Shown: positions 7,658-16,169, counted from the stretch's first letter. The stretch is 32,958 nt of DNA from an uncultured Pelagibacteraceae bacterium (GCA_902603475.1 CACKUZ010000007.1:1-32958); one strand, 5' to 3'. Notes: generated by a model not told the origin, from the letters alone. Numbers and translations are program-made.

Positions 7658-8099
7658 AGTAATTTTTTATGAAGTCTAAAACCTCTGCTGCATGGCCCGC
7701 TGCTTTAACGTTTCTCCATTCCTTAATGATTTTATTTTTCTCAATAATAAAAGTACTTCTTATTGTACCCATAAATTCTCGACCCATAAATTTCTTTTTT
7801 GTCCAAGCTTTGTAAGCTTTTAAAGAAGTTTTATCTTCGTCTGCCAATAGTTCAAATTTTAAATTAAGTTTTTTACTCCATTTTTTGTGACTTTCTAAAC
7901 TATCTTTGGATATTCCAAAAATAGTGCATCCAAGTTTCTCAAATTTACTTAAAAGTTTATTAAAATCATTTGTCTCAATTGTACATCCAGTTGTATTATC
8001 TTTCGGATAGAAATAGATGATGATAAATTTTGATTTTACTTTACTTAATTCAACAGTTTTACCTGATGTAGATGATAATTTAAAATTTGGAGCTTTCAT
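7656..8099 (-). CDS. bcp: peroxiredoxin, Bcp/PrxQ type
   Basis: A 147-aa thiol peroxidase starting at MKAPNFKL, the normal family N-terminus; the open frame upstream to 8261 overlaps the divergent rhodanese gene and is not protein-like. The active site reads YPKDNTTGCT with peroxidatic Cys39. The resolving Cys found five residues later in classical two-Cys Bcp is absent (Asn44). The only other Cys is C58, so this is likely a one-Cys form or one using an external thiol. It reduces H2O2 and organic peroxides in the cytoplasm, normally with thioredoxin. Its 5' end is 58 bp from the divergent rhodanese gene; its 3' end sits in the amtB terminator. Confidence 0.92.
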   Translation of the reverse strand: MKAPNFKLSSTSGKTVELSKVKSKFIIIYFYPKDNTTGCTIETNDFNKLLSKFEKLGCTIFGISKDSLESHKKWSKKLNLKFELLADEDKTSLKAYKAWTKKKFMGREFMGTIRSTFIIEKNKIIKEWRNVKAAGHAAEVLDFIKNY

Positions 8100-8157
8100 T
8101 AAATAACCTTTGTTTAATTTATATAGTAATATTTTTAATTTAGTGTAATAAACATTT

Positions 8158-8544
8158 ATGACAATAAAATCAGCATCAACTTTAGTCGCAGAAGCTTTAA
8201 AGGAAATTAAAACTATATCACCAGAGGAAGCTCTAGAAAAATTAAATAATGATACATGCAACCTTATCGATATCAGAGATGTAAGAGAATTAGAAAGATT
8301 AGGAAGAATAGAAAAGTCTTCTCACATACCAAGAGGAATGCTGGAATTTTGGATGGATCCAGATAGTCAATATTTTAAAGATGGTAAAATTGATATGAAT
8401 AAGGAAATGGTTCTTTTTTGTGCTGGCGGTCTAAGATCGGCATTGGCAACAAAAACATTACAAAGTATGGGTTTTAAAAATATTTGCCATGTAGATGGTG
8501 GTTTTGGATCAATGCAAAATTCAGGTTTTAAAGTAGTAAAGTAA
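8158..8544 (+). CDS. rhodanese-like sulfurtransferase
   Basis: A 128-aa single-domain rhodanese. The N-terminal half has ISPEEALEKLNNDTCNLIDIRDVREL, the family's first strands with the conserved DxR; then HIPRGMLEFW; the active loop is CAGGLRS with the persulfide-forming Cys88; a final HVDGGFGSMQ is also typical. No signal peptide, so cytoplasmic. The domain carries sulfane sulfur, and members of this type with the EFWxDP segment are common in marine alphaproteobacteria, but the donor and acceptor are unknown. It is divergent from the peroxiredoxin and convergent with the ABA4-like gene. Confidence 0.9.
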   Translation: MTIKSASTLVAEALKEIKTISPEEALEKLNNDTCNLIDIRDVRELERLGRIEKSSHIPRGMLEFWMDPDSQYFKDGKIDMNKEMVLFCAGGLRSALATKTLQSMGFKNICHVDGGFGSMQNSGFKVVK

Positions 8545-8552
8545 TTTAGCTT

Positions 8553-9026
8553 TTAATCTAACAAACTTATTCTTTTAGCGTAGAACATTCTTATTATCCA
8601 ATAAATAACTAAACCTAAAGGACCAATAAAATAAGTTATAATTATTGGAATGAAGACTATATATCTAGACATAAATAACTTTTGACTATCTTTCATTATC
8701 CACGCTCCACAAAATAAGTTTATTGCTAAAAAGTGTGTCCAAAACATTATCAAAAAAGCTTCAGCTTCAAAAAGATTTCTCAAGTCATACAGACCAAGGT
8801 ACAGCGTAAAATTATAATCAAAATCATATCCAGAAATGTAGAAATAATAACCTAGATAAACATAGACAGCCGTTAAAATAAAAAATGGGAACACAGAAGT
8901 AACCAATAATCCACAAATCTTTGACTGTGGAAAAATAATCAGAATTAACCAGAAGGGTATTACACCTATATTTAACCACAAATAAATCATCTCAATGGTA
9001 AAAAAAGCTGCTATTTGTTCAATCAT
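8553..9026 (-). CDS. ABA4-like membrane protein (DUF4281)
   Basis: A 157-aa protein with four hydrophobic segments. The region FWTHFLAINLFCGAWIMKDS followed by PIIITYFIGPLGLVIYW matches the ABA4-like family (DUF4281): a His-Phe-Leu-Ala in the third helix and a GPLG-hydrophobic motif in the last. In plants ABA4 is needed for neoxanthin formation; the bacterial members have no established reaction. In proteorhodopsin-bearing marine bacteria a link to carotenoid or retinal metabolism is conceivable, but nothing in this neighbourhood supports it. The gene stands between rhodanese and recX, with 29 bp to the divergent recX start. Confidence 0.75.
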   Translation of the reverse strand: MIEQIAAFFTIEMIYLWLNIGVIPFWLILIIFPQSKICGLLVTSVFPFFILTAVYVYLGYYFYISGYDFDYNFTLYLGLYDLRNLFEAEAFLIMFWTHFLAINLFCGAWIMKDSQKLFMSRYIVFIPIIITYFIGPLGLVIYWIIRMFYAKRISLLD

Positions 9027-9055
9027 ATTATTTTTATATTATATTAAATAAAACA

Positions 9056-9619
9056 ATGATTCCCATAAAAAATAAAAAAAAGACTTTAGAAGTAACCGTT
9101 GATGAGATGACGAATTTTGCACTTAATTATGTAGAAAAATTTGCACCATCTAAACAACAATTAAGAACTTATTTATTAAAAAAATATTTAACATCAAGGA
9201 CTCCTAATATAAAAAAAAATGATGTTTCTAATCTTATAGATATTGTTCTTGAGGATTTAGAGAAATCAAAGTTTATAAACGATAAGTTTTATTCAGAGTC
9301 TAAAGCAAAAAGTTTAATACAAAGAGGATCATCTATAAACAAAATAAGAAATTACTTAATGAATAAAGGTGTAGGAGAAAAATATATTAAAAATACAATT
9401 GAACAAATAAAAGATAAGAATGAAGATCAGGATTTTTTTTCAGCCATAAAAATCTGTAAAAAGAAAAGAATTGGACCATCAAGACAAGAGGATAATCGAC
9501 CTTTGTTTTACAAAAAAGATATAGGAGTATTAGCTCGTTCAGGTTTCGATTTTGAAGTTTCAAGAAGAGTTATGGATCTTGAAAAAGATGAATATTTAAA
9601 AATAATTAATCTTCTTTAG
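9056..9619 (+). CDS. recX: RecX family regulatory protein
   Basis: A 187-aa protein of charged helices. Repeats of the RecX three-helix unit are visible: ALNYVEKFAPSKQQLRTYL at about residues 23-41, then FINDKFYSESKAKSLIQRG (about 74-92) and INKIRNYLMNKGVGEKYI (about 94-111). RecX binds RecA filaments and limits recombination. It is not next to recA here. The C-terminal part ends with GVLARSGFDFEVSRRVMDLE, which corresponds to the last repeat (hydrophobic-RRGFxxxxIxxVL pattern). Its final 14 bases overlap the small membrane-protein ORF on the other strand. Confidence 0.85.
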   Translation: MIPIKNKKKTLEVTVDEMTNFALNYVEKFAPSKQQLRTYLLKKYLTSRTPNIKKNDVSNLIDIVLEDLEKSKFINDKFYSESKAKSLIQRGSSINKIRNYLMNKGVGEKYIKNTIEQIKDKNEDQDFFSAIKICKKKRIGPSRQEDNRPLFYKKDIGVLARSGFDFEVSRRVMDLEKDEYLKIINLL

Positions 9620-9752
9620 TTTTTTTATTTTTTTCTTCTAAATAGTATTGAATTTTATTTCTTATATAGTTTTTAACCATCACAAATACAATTAAACCAA
9701 ATATTGATACAGATACAATTATAATTAAAATTATTCTTAATTGTTCGCTCAT
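9606..9752 (-). CDS. 48-aa single-span membrane protein, coupled to cysQ
   Basis: An ORF that begins MSEQLRIILIIIVSVSIFGL and ends with a charged tail (NKIQYYLEEKNKKTKED). One membrane helix spans about residues 6-26, followed by a basic, probably cytoplasmic helix. Its ATG overlaps the cysQ stop codon (TAATG, one shared base), so it is probably the third gene of the DUF3553-cysQ operon and is translated by coupling. No family is recognised. Amino-acid content and position argue for a real gene; the size argues for caution. Confidence 0.6.
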   Translation of the reverse strand: MSEQLRIILIIIVSVSIFGLIVFVMVKNYIRNKIQYYLEEKNKKTKED

Positions 9753-10525
9753 TATAAATTTTTACTTCTCTTTAAAATTATACTTGGATTTTTAAAATCT
9801 TTTTTACCATACGTAATTTCATTGCCATTAAAATCTGTTATTATTCCACCTGCATTTTCAAGTATAGCATGCCCTGCAGCTATATCCCATTCGCAAGCTC
9901 TTGGCTCAGCAACATATCCATCAAATTCTCCTGTAGCTATTACACAAAATTTAAGAGAGCTTTTCATTCTAACGTGTTGTGTAACTCCTAAATCTTTATG
10001 AATTTTTTCAATTTCAGGTTTTAGTTTGTTTGAATACGAAACTACTTTTATTGAACCTTTAGGAGTAATTTTCTTACAGTCTAATTTTATAGTTTTGTTA
10101 GAAGTAATTTCATATGATTGACCTTTTCCAAAACTATAAAACATCCTTTTTTTTGCAGGTACATTAATTAAACCGGCAACAGCTTTTCCATTTAATATTA
10201 ATCCAGCATTAATAGTAAATTCCTCACCATCATTTATATAGTCGTATGTTCCGTCAATTGGATCAACTAGCCAGAAGTTTTTTAAATTATTTTTAGATTT
10301 ATTGTGTGAAGTTTCCTCAGAAACAATGGGTATATCTGGCGTCAACTCTAGCAATTTTTTTGTGATAATTTTATTTACCTCAAGATCACCATTGCTTACA
10401 GGGGTATTGTCAGATTTAATCTCTTTATTTAAACCTTTCTCTCTTAGTTTAATAGACAATTCACCAGCGATTAGAAAAGTATTAATTAAATCTTCGACAA
10501 CACTCTTAATTTTACTTTCATCCAT
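9752..10525 (-). CDS. cysQ: 3'(2'),5'-bisphosphate nucleotidase / inositol-phosphatase family
   Basis: A 257-aa Mg-dependent phosphatase of the inositol monophosphatase fold. Metal-site motifs are all present: DNTPVSNGDLEVN, PIVSEET (Glu ligand), DPIDGTYDY and CEWDIAAGHAIL. The order and spacing fit CysQ, which converts 3'-phosphoadenosine 5'-phosphate to AMP and keeps sulfate activation from stalling; inositol phosphatase cannot be excluded. The start at MDESKIK (10525) is chosen because it overlaps the upstream DUF3553 stop as ATGGATGA. The open frame to 10561 lies inside that other gene. The operon order is DUF3553, cysQ, small membrane protein. Confidence 0.9.
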   Translation of the reverse strand: MDESKIKSVVEDLINTFLIAGELSIKLREKGLNKEIKSDNTPVSNGDLEVNKIITKKLLELTPDIPIVSEETSHNKSKNNLKNFWLVDPIDGTYDYINDGEEFTINAGLILNGKAVAGLINVPAKKRMFYSFGKGQSYEITSNKTIKLDCKKITPKGSIKVVSYSNKLKPEIEKIHKDLGVTQHVRMKSSLKFCVIATGEFDGYVAEPRACEWDIAAGHAILENAGGIITDFNGNEITYGKKDFKNPSIILKRSKNL

Positions 10526-10694
10526 TATTATCAATTCTTTCGAGTTCAATATTATTTGCATTTATTACTTTTTTTCCAACATTTTGGAAATTAACAGTTA
10601 CTTTGTGATTAATAATAGACTGAACTTGACCAATACCCCAACTTTTATTAGCTGGATTAATAACTTTGTCACCTGGTTCAAAATCTAAAATCAT
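10518..10694 (-). CDS. DUF3553 small protein
   Basis: A 58-aa protein beginning [20 protein letters not shown], continuing [20 protein letters not shown] and ending [12 protein letters not shown]. The pattern PGDxVxxP...WGxGQVQS...VTVNFxxxGK is that of DUF3553, a short all-beta domain common in alphaproteobacteria and reminiscent of the nucleic-acid or partner-binding Tudor-like domains at the C-terminus of UvrD/PcrA. The function is not established. It overlaps the cysQ start by eight bases, making it the first gene of that operon. It is too short for many gene callers and is divergent from mnmA (41 bp between starts). Confidence 0.85.
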   Translation of the reverse strand: MILDFEPGDKVINPANKSWGIGQVQSIINHKVTVNFQNVGKKVINANNIELERIDNNG

Positions 10695-10735
10695 TTAATT
10701 TAACTTATAATGGAAATAAGTATAAATACCATCAA

Positions 10736-11854
10736 ATGAATTTAGAAACTAACTCTTTAGGATTTAATAAAAAACCGTCAGAAACTACAGTAGTGGTAGC
10801 AATGTCTGGTGGTGTAGACTCCTCAACTGTTGCTGGGATGATGAAACAAGAAGGTTATAACGTAATTGGAATTACTTTAAAACTTTACAATGATGGCAAA
10901 GAAGTTGCTGCTTCAAAACAGTGCTGCTCAGGTCAAGATATTATGGATGCAAAAAGAGTTGCACACAAGTTAGATATTGAACATAAGATTTTATATTACC
11001 AAGATAAGTTTAAACAAGGTGTTATAGATAACTTTGTAGATAGTTATTTAAAGGGTGAAACACCAATACCATGTGTACAATGTAATCAGACAGTTAAGTT
11101 CAAAGATTTATTTGAATTTTCTAAAGATTTAAATGCAGATGCGCTAATTACTGGTCATTATGTAAAAAGTTTAACTAAAGATAACTCAACGAATATGTAC
11201 AGAGCAATTGACGAAAATAGAGATCAAAGTTATTTTTTATTTAATACCACAAGAGAGCAATTAAATTATATAAGATTTCCACTAGGTGGACTTCTTAAAG
11301 ATAAAACAAGAGAAATTGCAAAAAATCTGAATTTAAATGTTGCTGATAAACCAGATAGTCAAGATATATGCTTTGTACCCAACGGAGATTATGCTTCTGT
11401 AATAAAAAAATTCAAACCAGAATCATACAGAAAAGGAAATATTAAAAATTTAGATGGAAAAGTTGTTGGAGTACATGATGGCATAGTCAATTTTACTATT
11501 GGTCAAAGAAAAGGAATTAAAGTTTCAAACGAGGAGCCATTTTATGTAATTAAAATTGATGCTGAGAAAAATGAAATTTACATTGGTCCAAAAGAAAAGC
11601 TGGCAAGAAGTAAAATAAATTTAAAAAACGTAAATTTACTAACAAATATAAATGAATTAGATAAAAATATATTGGTCAAAGTAAGATCTACTGGCAAACT
11701 TTTAGATGCAAAAGTAGATATAAAAGATAATGAAAATGTTAAAGTAAATCTTCTAAAACCAGAATACGGAATATCTCCTGGCCAAGCTTGTGTATTTTAC
11801 AAAAAAGACCAATTCGGTCACAAAGTTCTAGGTGGTGGTTGGATTAAAGATTAA
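10736..11854 (+). CDS. mnmA: tRNA-specific 2-thiouridylase MnmA
   Basis: A 372-aa enzyme that puts sulfur on U34 of Lys, Glu and Gln tRNAs using ATP and a persulfide relay. The P-loop pyrophosphatase motif AMSGGVDSS lies at residues 22-30. The catalytic cysteines are C113 in PCVQCN and C212 in [16 protein letters not shown] and DQSYFLF are also family signatures, and the C-terminal beta barrel ends with SPGQACVFY. Length is normal for alphaproteobacteria. It is convergent with the mini-ORF at 11860-11943, with only five bases between stops. Confidence 0.97.
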   Translation: MNLETNSLGFNKKPSETTVVVAMSGGVDSSTVAGMMKQEGYNVIGITLKLYNDGKEVAASKQCCSGQDIMDAKRVAHKLDIEHKILYYQDKFKQGVIDNFVDSYLKGETPIPCVQCNQTVKFKDLFEFSKDLNADALITGHYVKSLTKDNSTNMYRAIDENRDQSYFLFNTTREQLNYIRFPLGGLLKDKTREIAKNLNLNVADKPDSQDICFVPNGDYASVIKKFKPESYRKGNIKNLDGKVVGVHDGIVNFTIGQRKGIKVSNEEPFYVIKIDAEKNEIYIGPKEKLARSKINLKNVNLLTNINELDKNILVKVRSTGKLLDAKVDIKDNENVKVNLLKPEYGISPGQACVFYKKDQFGHKVLGGGWIKD

Positions 11855-11859
11855 ATTTT

Positions 11860-11943
11860 CTATTTCTTTTTATTTTTTTTTCTTGCTCTTCTCTTTTTAG
11901 AGCCCATTTTTCTACGGCCTCTATGTTTTTTTGGATATCCCAT
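11860..11943 (-). CDS. 27-aa extremely basic mini-protein
   Basis: The ORF starts MGYPKKHRGRRKMGSKKRRA and ends RKKNKKK; 18 of 27 residues are Lys, Arg or His. AAGGAG lies three bases before the ATG, close but unusually strong for this genome, and the codons carry GC (GGC CGT) unlike the surrounding non-coding DNA. The composition resembles very small ribosome-associated proteins, in the way L34, Thx or the eukaryotic L41 are small and basic, but it matches none that I recognise. It fills nearly all of the space between mnmA and metC. Likely real, with RNA binding inferred from charge only. Confidence 0.6.
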   Translation of the reverse strand: MGYPKKHRGRRKMGSKKRRARKKNKKK

Positions 11944-12018
11944 AATCTCCTTAGTTTTACTATTTTATTGACTTATTTGGTGGATATAGCATTGTCCTAA
12001 GTACATATCAAATTTTTT

Positions 12019-13194
12019 ATGGATTATTCCTTTAAAACTTTTTTAAAGCATACAGCTAAAGATTTTCACAACCATTCTGTCAATCCACCAGTTGTAAGGG
12101 CATCCACAATTATTTTTAAATCAATGCAAGATTTAAGAAAAATGCAAAGAATGGCATTAAAAAAACCATTAGGTGGACATTATGATTACGGTAGAAAAGG
12201 TACATCAACTACTTTCATATTACAAAAAATTCTTACCAAACTGGAGGAATCATATAATGTATTTTTAACTCCAACTGGATTTGGATCGGTATTTCTATCA
12301 ATATTTAGTGTAACAAGACCAGGAGATGAGATAATAGTTTCAGATCCACTTTACAATCCAACTAGAAATTTAAGTGAAAATTATCTTAAAGAATTTGGAA
12401 TTAAAACAAAATTTTATAACCCTCATGATTTAAAGTCTCTAGAAAAAAGCATAACAAGTAAAACTAAACTAATTTACGTTGAGTGCCCTGGAAGTAATAC
12501 TTTTGAATTCCAAGATCTAAAAAAAGTTATTTCTATTGCAAAAAAAAATAAAATATTTACTGCAATAGATAATACCTGGGCAACACCATATTTTTTTAAA
12601 CCCATTAAATTGGGTTTTGATATGTCAATAGTATCAGCAACAAAATATTATTCAGGACATTCCGATGTGATGGGTGGAAGTTTAGCTGTTAACAAAAAAG
12701 TATATAAACACGTTAAAAAGGCAGACGATGTTTTGGGTTTAAGATTAGGTCCTGATGATGCTTATTTAATAACAAGAGGCTTAAGAACTTTGGATATTAG
12801 ATTAGATAAACATGAGTCTAATGCTAAAGAAGTCTGTAAATTTCTTTCCAAAAGCAAAAAAGTAAAACTTTTGTATCCTTATAAAAAAAACTCTTTCAAT
12901 TTTAGAATGTGGAAAAAATACTACTCTGGCTCATCAGGTCTTATGGGATTAATTATAAGATCTAAAAGCAGAAAATCTGTTTTGAAATTTGTAAATTCGT
13001 TAAAATTATTTGGTCATGGTTATAGTTGGGGTGGGTTTGAAAGTTTAGCATTGCTGCAAAGTGATATTGAGATGGGCGATAGAAAATTCCTAAATTTAGA
13101 TAAAAATGAACACTTGGTAAGATTACATGTAGGACTAGAAGACCCAAAAGATTTAATTGCAGATATTAGAAAAAGCCTTATGCTCGTTAAATGA
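12019..13194 (+). CDS. metC: cystathionine beta-lyase / Cys-Met metabolism PLP enzyme
   Basis: A 391-aa PLP enzyme of the trans-sulfuration family. YDYGRKGTSTTFILQ (about residues 55-69) holds the phosphate-binding Tyr-x-Arg of the partner subunit, TPTGFGSV the cofactor loop, ECPGSNTFE and AIDNTWATP the Asp that holds the pyridine N, and SATKYYSGHSD the Schiff-base Lys209. YSWGGFESL near the C-terminus is typical of alphaproteobacterial MetC, which splits cystathionine to homocysteine, pyruvate and ammonia. Methionine gamma-lyase or another family member is possible. It overlaps the MFS gene by four bases (ATGA). Confidence 0.88.
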   Translation: MDYSFKTFLKHTAKDFHNHSVNPPVVRASTIIFKSMQDLRKMQRMALKKPLGGHYDYGRKGTSTTFILQKILTKLEESYNVFLTPTGFGSVFLSIFSVTRPGDEIIVSDPLYNPTRNLSENYLKEFGIKTKFYNPHDLKSLEKSITSKTKLIYVECPGSNTFEFQDLKKVISIAKKNKIFTAIDNTWATPYFFKPIKLGFDMSIVSATKYYSGHSDVMGGSLAVNKKVYKHVKKADDVLGLRLGPDDAYLITRGLRTLDIRLDKHESNAKEVCKFLSKSKKVKLLYPYKKNSFNFRMWKKYYSGSSGLMGLIIRSKSRKSVLKFVNSLKLFGHGYSWGGFESLALLQSDIEMGDRKFLNLDKNEHLVRLHVGLEDPKDLIADIRKSLMLVK

Positions 13195-14414
13195 GCAAAG
13201 AAAAATTTTTCACTAGTAAAAAGGCACTGGTTACCCTTATTGCAGCTTCATTAACAGTTATTTTTGCAATGGGTATTAGGCAAACATTTGGCTTATTTTT
13301 TTTTGATTTTAATACAGATCTGAATATTTCTATCTCACATTTTGGTTTTGTAATAGGTTTGCAACTTTTAATGTGGGGAATCTTCAGTCCAGTTTTTGGT
13401 TTCATAACTGATAAATATGGAGGTGCAACAGCTATATTTGTGGGTTTTTTATTTTTTTTATCAGGACTATTACTTTTCTACTCAGGACTTAATACTGGAC
13501 ACTACTTTACTCTAACGATTGGAATATTGATTGGTATAGGATTAGGTGGTACTGCTATAAGTATCCCAGTATCAGTTGTTGCTAAACATTTTCCCGCTTC
13601 TAATAGAACAATAGCAACAGGTATTGTTACATGTGCAGGATCATTTGGTTTTTTTGTTTCACCTTTATTGGTTAGATACTCATTAATTGAAATGGGGTGG
13701 GAAATTACAATTTTATATTTTTGTTTTCTATTAGGAGTTGGATTAATTGTTGCTCTATTTGTAAATACACCAAAAATTCCAGTTGGAAGTAGTAATTTAG
13801 ATAACAATCAAACAGCATCAGAAGCTTTAAGAGAGGCTTTTGGAAATAAAAGTTTCATATTTTTAACTCTTGGTTTTTTTGTTTGCGGTTGGCATATTGC
13901 TTTAGTGGCTACGCATATCCCAACTTATATGATGGATAGAGGGCTACCCGATTGGACAGCAGCAATGATATTGGCTCTAGTTGGTGTTTTTAATATGATT
14001 GGTACAATTGGTGCAGGTTATTTAGCAACTAGATTTAGCAAAAAGAAAGTTTTAAGTGCAATTTATTTTTTAAGAGGTGTATCATTAATTTATTTTATAT
14101 TTTTACCTCCAAGCGTATTTAATTGTATAATATTTGGTGTAACATTTGGGCTTCTGTGGCTTTCAACTGTACCCCCAACTAATGGAATAGTGGGGCACAT
14201 ATTTGGAACAAAACATCTAGGTCTTTTATATGGTATTGTATTTGTCAGTCATCAGGTAGGATCCTTTCTTGGAGCATATCTAGGTGGGGTTTTTTATGAA
14301 ATGCATGGTAACTTTGATTATGCTTGGTACGCATCTATCGCACTTTCTATTTTTGCTGGTGTGATACACTTACCTATAAAAGAGAAAACAATTGAACGAG
14401 TTCAGGCAGCATAA
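13191..14414 (+). CDS. MFS transporter
   Basis: A 407-aa major-facilitator protein with 12 predicted membrane helices. The loop between helices 2 and 3 reads GFITDKYGGATAIF, the family's G-x-x-x-D-x-x-G-R/G motif, and IRQTFGLFFFDF in helix 1 resembles the oxalate/formate or monocarboxylate-type subgroup (MCT-like). The substrate is unknown. It starts inside the metC stop (ATGA) and ends inside pabB, so it is cotranscribed with sulfur amino-acid and folate genes. That placement could reflect genome compaction rather than shared function. Confidence 0.88.
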   Translation: MSKEKFFTSKKALVTLIAASLTVIFAMGIRQTFGLFFFDFNTDLNISISHFGFVIGLQLLMWGIFSPVFGFITDKYGGATAIFVGFLFFLSGLLLFYSGLNTGHYFTLTIGILIGIGLGGTAISIPVSVVAKHFPASNRTIATGIVTCAGSFGFFVSPLLVRYSLIEMGWEITILYFCFLLGVGLIVALFVNTPKIPVGSSNLDNNQTASEALREAFGNKSFIFLTLGFFVCGWHIALVATHIPTYMMDRGLPDWTAAMILALVGVFNMIGTIGAGYLATRFSKKKVLSAIYFLRGVSLIYFIFLPPSVFNCIIFGVTFGLLWLSTVPPTNGIVGHIFGTKHLGLLYGIVFVSHQVGSFLGAYLGGVFYEMHGNFDYAWYASIALSIFAGVIHLPIKEKTIERVQAA

Positions 14415-15606
14415 ACTTAAGTTTAATAAATATTTAGAAAAACTTTATCAGTCAAATAAGCCCCTTATTATTTATAAAGTTGACGGGGGTTATAATATTT
14501 ATACTGATTTTTCAAAGAAGATAACGCTTAACAAAAATAATATTGCAAAATTTTTACATAGCTTTTCTTCGAAAAAATATAGAAAAGAAACTGACTTATA
14601 TGTGGGATTTTTTAGTTATGAGATTTTATGTAGTCTTTTAAATTTATCTATAAAAAACCAAAAAAATTTAAAATTTCACAAGGGTATTTTTTATAAACCT
14701 GAAACTTTAATTAAAATTAGAAAAAAAATTACTATTCATTCAAATATAAAAAGAGCCCAATTCAATGAAGTCTTTCAAAAAACCAAAATTCTAAGTCCGT
14801 TTAAGCTGAATTTAGATTTTAACAAATATCAAAAAATATTTGATACATTTTCAAGAAAAATTAGAGAGGGTGAAACGTACCAAATTAAAATATGCACAAA
14901 GTATAAAAATAAATCTACAATTAATTCAGTAAATTTCTTTTGGAAACTAATGAAGATTAACTCTTCGCCTGAATCATTTATGATTAGAGATAAAGATTAT
15001 TCAATAGTTAGCTGTTCTCCTGAAACTTTAATCAATCGAGTTGGTAATTTTATAAATACCAAACCTATTGCTGGTACCTTAAAAAAAAATAAATATACAA
15101 CAAAATCTAAAGCTCTCAAATTCTTTAGAAATAACATCAAAGAAACTAAAGAACATAATATGATTGTAGATCTTGAGAGAAATGATCTATCTAGAATATG
15201 TAAACCAGGTACAGTAAAAATTAAAAAGCAAAAATATGTAGAAGAATATAAGCACCTATATCACTATGTAACTAGTATTATTGGAAAATTAAATCAAAAA
15301 ACATCTGTTAAAGAAATAATTAAGTCAATGATGCCAGGTGGATCTGTCATTGGTTGTCCTAAAATAAGAACATTGGAATTACTTAATTCGCAAGAAAAGG
15401 AAGATAGAAATATTTTTACCGGCAGTTTTGGGTATATAAAATTTAATGAAGATATGAGGTTTAATATAATTATTAGATCAATTTTAAATTTTAAAAATAG
15501 ATCAGAAATATCTGCAGCCTCTGGAGTTGTGTTGGATAGTAATTCAAAGAAAGAATTCAATGAAAACTTTATCAAAGCAAAATCACTTTTGGAATTATTT
15601 AAATGA
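14392..15606 (+). CDS. pabB: aminodeoxychorismate synthase component I (PabB); chorismate-binding enzyme
   Basis: A 404-aa chorismate-binding enzyme that with PabA turns chorismate and glutamine into 4-amino-4-deoxychorismate for folate. Family motifs: EGETYQIKICTKY, SPETL, HNMIVDLERNDLSRI (metal and substrate site), PGGSVIGCPKIRTLELL and FTGSFGYI. The motif that in most PabB carries a catalytic Lys (PIKGT) reads PIAGT with Ala227, as in anthranilate synthase TrpE. Adjacency to pabA and a pabC-like lyase still favours PabB. The start is taken as TTG at 14392, overlapping the MFS gene by 23 bases, because no in-frame ATG lies nearby. The start is the least certain part. Confidence 0.85.
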   Translation: MNEFRQHKLKFNKYLEKLYQSNKPLIIYKVDGGYNIYTDFSKKITLNKNNIAKFLHSFSSKKYRKETDLYVGFFSYEILCSLLNLSIKNQKNLKFHKGIFYKPETLIKIRKKITIHSNIKRAQFNEVFQKTKILSPFKLNLDFNKYQKIFDTFSRKIREGETYQIKICTKYKNKSTINSVNFFWKLMKINSSPESFMIRDKDYSIVSCSPETLINRVGNFINTKPIAGTLKKNKYTTKSKALKFFRNNIKETKEHNMIVDLERNDLSRICKPGTVKIKKQKYVEEYKHLYHYVTSIIGKLNQKTSVKEIIKSMMPGGSVIGCPKIRTLELLNSQEKEDRNIFTGSFGYIKFNEDMRFNIIIRSILNFKNRSEISAASGVVLDSNSKKEFNENFIKAKSLLELFK

Positions 15607-16169
15607 TTTATATTATTGATCATCAAGATTCATTTACTTGGAATGTAGTTCATCAATTTTCTGAATTTGACGAAGTATACTGCTCAAATTACTTTGATAT
15701 AAATAAAAAATTATTGGATAAATCTGAAACAATAGTATTTTCTCCTGGACCAGGATCACCCAAAGATTACCCAACATCTATAAAGATTTATAATAAATAC
15801 AAAGGAACAAAAAAAATTATTGGCATTTGTCTTGGTTATCAATTGATCTTACACAGTGAAAATGGAAAAATTATTCAACAAAAAAATATTTATCATGGTT
15901 TTCAATCGACTGTAAAAGTTACAAGCAATCATTCTATTTTTAAAAAAAATTCTATTTTTAAAGTTGGCAGGTATCACTCACTTAAGCTAAAAGAACCTTT
16001 TATAAATGAAAACTTTAATATCACTATGAGATGTACTAAATCCGATATAGCAATGGGTTTCGAAAATACTGAAGATGATGTATATGGATTTCAATTTCAC
16101 CCAGAATCTTTTTTGACAAATAATGGTAAAATACTTATTAAAAAAATCTTATCAGCGAAAAAACTTTAA
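15603..16169 (+). CDS. pabA: glutamine amidotransferase subunit (PabA/TrpG)
   Basis: A 188-aa class-I glutamine amidotransferase that supplies ammonia to PabB. The triad is visible: Cys76 in GICLGYQ, and His166 and Glu168 in FHPESF. The oxyanion strand is SPGPGSPKDYP. IIDHQDSFTWNVVHQF is the standard N-terminus. It overlaps pabB by four bases (ATGA) and the downstream lyase gene by 47 bases. In many bacteria one such subunit serves both PabB and TrpE; whether this one does is not visible here. Confidence 0.92.
   Translation: MIYIIDHQDSFTWNVVHQFSEFDEVYCSNYFDINKKLLDKSETIVFSPGPGSPKDYPTSIKIYNKYKGTKKIIGICLGYQLILHSENGKIIQQKNIYHGFQSTVKVTSNHSIFKKNSIFKVGRYHSLKLKEPFINENFNITMRCTKSDIAMGFENTEDDVYGFQFHPESFLTNNGKILIKKILSAKKL

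Noticed and set aside
8102..8261. N-terminal extension of the peroxiredoxin frame
   Set aside because: It overlaps the divergent rhodanese gene and lies before the family's normal N-terminus.
14392..15606. Reading the chorismate enzyme as TrpE because of PIAGT
   Set aside because: Operon with a pabC-like lyase favours PabB; kept as a finding instead of changing the call.
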